A DNA stretch of 7,043 nucleotides from an uncultured Clostridia bacterium (GTDB taxonomy: Bacteria > Bacillota > Clostridia > Peptostreptococcales > Anaerovoracaceae), in the NCBI GenBank assembly GCA_934277655.1, contig CAKQVC010000108.1, positions 1 through 7,043 on the forward strand. The letters run 5' to 3'. A model generated the notes under the pieces. The model had not been told where the DNA came from. It did not search any database and worked only from the letters and a program-made list of their open reading frames with translations. A program made the translations under genes and the position numbers. This document shows, one piece after another, positions 6,655-7,043 of this stretch (the first letter of the stretch is position 1; the number at the start of each line of letters is the position of its first letter).

Positions 6655-6720
6655 AAAAACCTCCTGTTACTCTAAGTGATGCGGTCGCCAAACCATCATC
6701 ATTGTAACACGGAGGTTTTT
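6655..6720 (-). promoter_or_regulatory. 5'-leader hairpin sequestering the tnpA ribosome binding site
   Basis: On the minus strand AAAAACCTCCGTGTTAC (6720-6704) pairs with GTAACAGGAGGTTTTT (6670-6655), about 16 bp with a single bulged base. The AGGAGG of tnpA (6665-6660) lies entirely inside the second arm. Further pairs are possible in the loop (TGATG with CATCA, GGT with ACC). IS200 is known to repress its transposase by hiding the ribosome binding site in a leader stem-loop; this structure has the right place and form. The trailing T5 also makes it terminator-like against incoming transcription. Confidence 0.75.
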
Positions 6721-6745
6721 ATTCATGTACTAAAGTTTTTTACCT

Positions 6746-6766
6746 ACCCCTGGTAGAACCAGGGGT
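6746..6766. repeat. left-end hairpin of the IS200 element
   Basis: A perfect 9-bp stem, ACCCCTGGT (6746-6754) with ACCAGGGGT (6758-6766), around a 3-base loop. It lies ~96 bases upstream of the tnpA start, where IS200/IS605 elements carry the transposase-binding hairpin of the left end. Confidence 0.7.
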
Positions 6767-6791
6767 TTATTTGCCGCTAAAGCTCCAACAA

Positions 6792-6823
6792 GACCCCGTC
6801 GGCATACACTGCCGGCGGGGGTC
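6792..6823 (-). terminator. GC-rich hairpin, probable terminator of the upstream gene
   Basis: GACCCC(C)GCCGGCA (6823-6810) pairs with TGCCGACGGGGTC (6804-6792) with one bulge and one mismatch around a 5-base loop, 29 bases after the stop at 6854-6852. The tail on the minus strand is TTGTTGG, a poor T-tract, but the stem is very stable. It belongs to the upstream gene; the insertion element begins beyond it. Confidence 0.65.
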
Positions 6824-6851
6824 CGTATTTCAGCATGAGCTGCTTGATTTT

Positions 6852-7043
6852 TTATTTTGTGTTTTTACAAGGATACTGCTTTGTCCACTTTCTGTTTGCG
6901 TATTTACACTGTTTCAGTGCTGTCTTAGTAATCAGCTTGCCGTTTTCGTCATAAACACGAACCTGCGCTTTATAGTAGTACATCTTGCCTTTCGTTCCGG
7001 CAGTGTTGATATATGACTTGCTTGTCTTGGTCACTGCGGACTT
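6852..7043 (-). CDS. 3' end of a gene paralogous to the large secreted-protein gene (cut by window edge)
   Basis: The frame is open from the right edge (KSAVTKTSKSYINTAG...) to TAA 6854-6852; only the last 63 codons are visible. The peptide matches the C-terminal module of the large protein almost residue for residue, including GKMYYYKAQVRVYD and KTALKQCKYA, then adds a short tail (TKQYPCKNTK). The same strand and spacing indicate a tandem arrangement of related secreted proteins. The shared module may be a cell-surface attachment or folding unit; its function is not known. Whether the rest of this gene has DUF4430 or GLUG parts, or its own B12 riboswitch, lies outside the window. An internal Met at 7034 is not its start. 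Confidence 0.9.
   Translation of the reverse strand, partial: KSAVTKTSKSYINTAGTKGKMYYYKAQVRVYDENGKLITKTALKQCKYANRKWTKQYPCKNTK
6884..7043 (-). repeat. 3'-terminal coding repeat, copy 2 (pairs with 203-362)
   Basis: This is the second copy of the 160-base direct repeat, ~91% identical by eye to 203-362 at a constant offset of 6681 bases. The copy may continue past the window edge. Homologous recombination between the copies would remove the insertion element, the riboswitch and nearly all of the large gene while leaving one intact 3' end. Confidence 0.9.

Larger units (their letters stand above)
6060..6766 (-). mobile_element. degraded IS200-type (IS200/IS605 family) insertion element
   Basis: A ~700-base unit holding a single Y1-transposase gene remnant without tnpB, the layout and size of IS200 elements. 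It is bounded by two strong hairpins with 3-base loops: 6746-6766 on the left end (upstream of tnpA) and 6060-6088 on the right end. This family has no terminal inverted repeats and makes no target duplication, so exact ends cannot be set from the sequence; the true ends probably lie within ~20 bases outside these hairpins. The transposase is inactivated, so the copy is non-autonomous at best. It sits between the terminator of the upstream gene and the promoter of the large gene, in the same orientation as both. Confidence 0.8.

Overview
The window looks like part of a Clostridia (Bacillota) chromosome, probably from an anaerobic gut or oral Eubacteriales or Lachnospiraceae-like organism. This is inferred from the Gram-positive signal peptide, the repeat-rich secreted protein style (GLUG repeats, CxxC 'GYxxYxCxxCG' segments, Lys/Tyr-rich C-terminal module), the AGGAGG-type ribosome binding sites and a terminator-type riboswitch. 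No marker gene fixes the taxon. Every gene I can support lies on the minus strand, so the window reads from right to left.

Right edge to left edge: (1) The 3' end of a gene (6852-7043) whose last ~53 codons closely match the end of the large gene further on; it is followed by a GC-rich hairpin (6792-6823), its probable terminator. (2) A decayed IS200-type insertion element (about 6060-6766). It has end hairpins, a 5'-leader hairpin that buries the transposase Shine-Dalgarno, and a tnpA broken by a stop codon and a frameshift, with the first His of the HUH motif replaced by Tyr. (3) A promoter with an extended -10 (5982-6011). (4) A cobalamin riboswitch (about 5735-5925) followed by an intrinsic terminator (5617-5659). 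(5) One very large gene (195-5564, 1789 aa) for a secreted multidomain protein with GLUG repeats and a DUF4430 (transcobalamin-like C-terminal) domain. (6) A possible weak terminator (119-150) and, at the left edge, the possible start of another membrane-anchored protein (1-96).

The central biological reading is that a B12-sensing RNA controls a giant exported protein carrying the domain type that forms the C-terminal lobe of the animal B12 carriers transcobalamin and intrinsic factor. Because the expression platform is a terminator, high cobalamin should switch the gene off, as expected for a corrinoid capture or uptake component. Gene and control element support each other, but cobalamin binding by this protein is an inference. 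The closely matching 3' end upstream suggests a tandem family of such surface proteins, with the IS200 remnant lying between the two copies.
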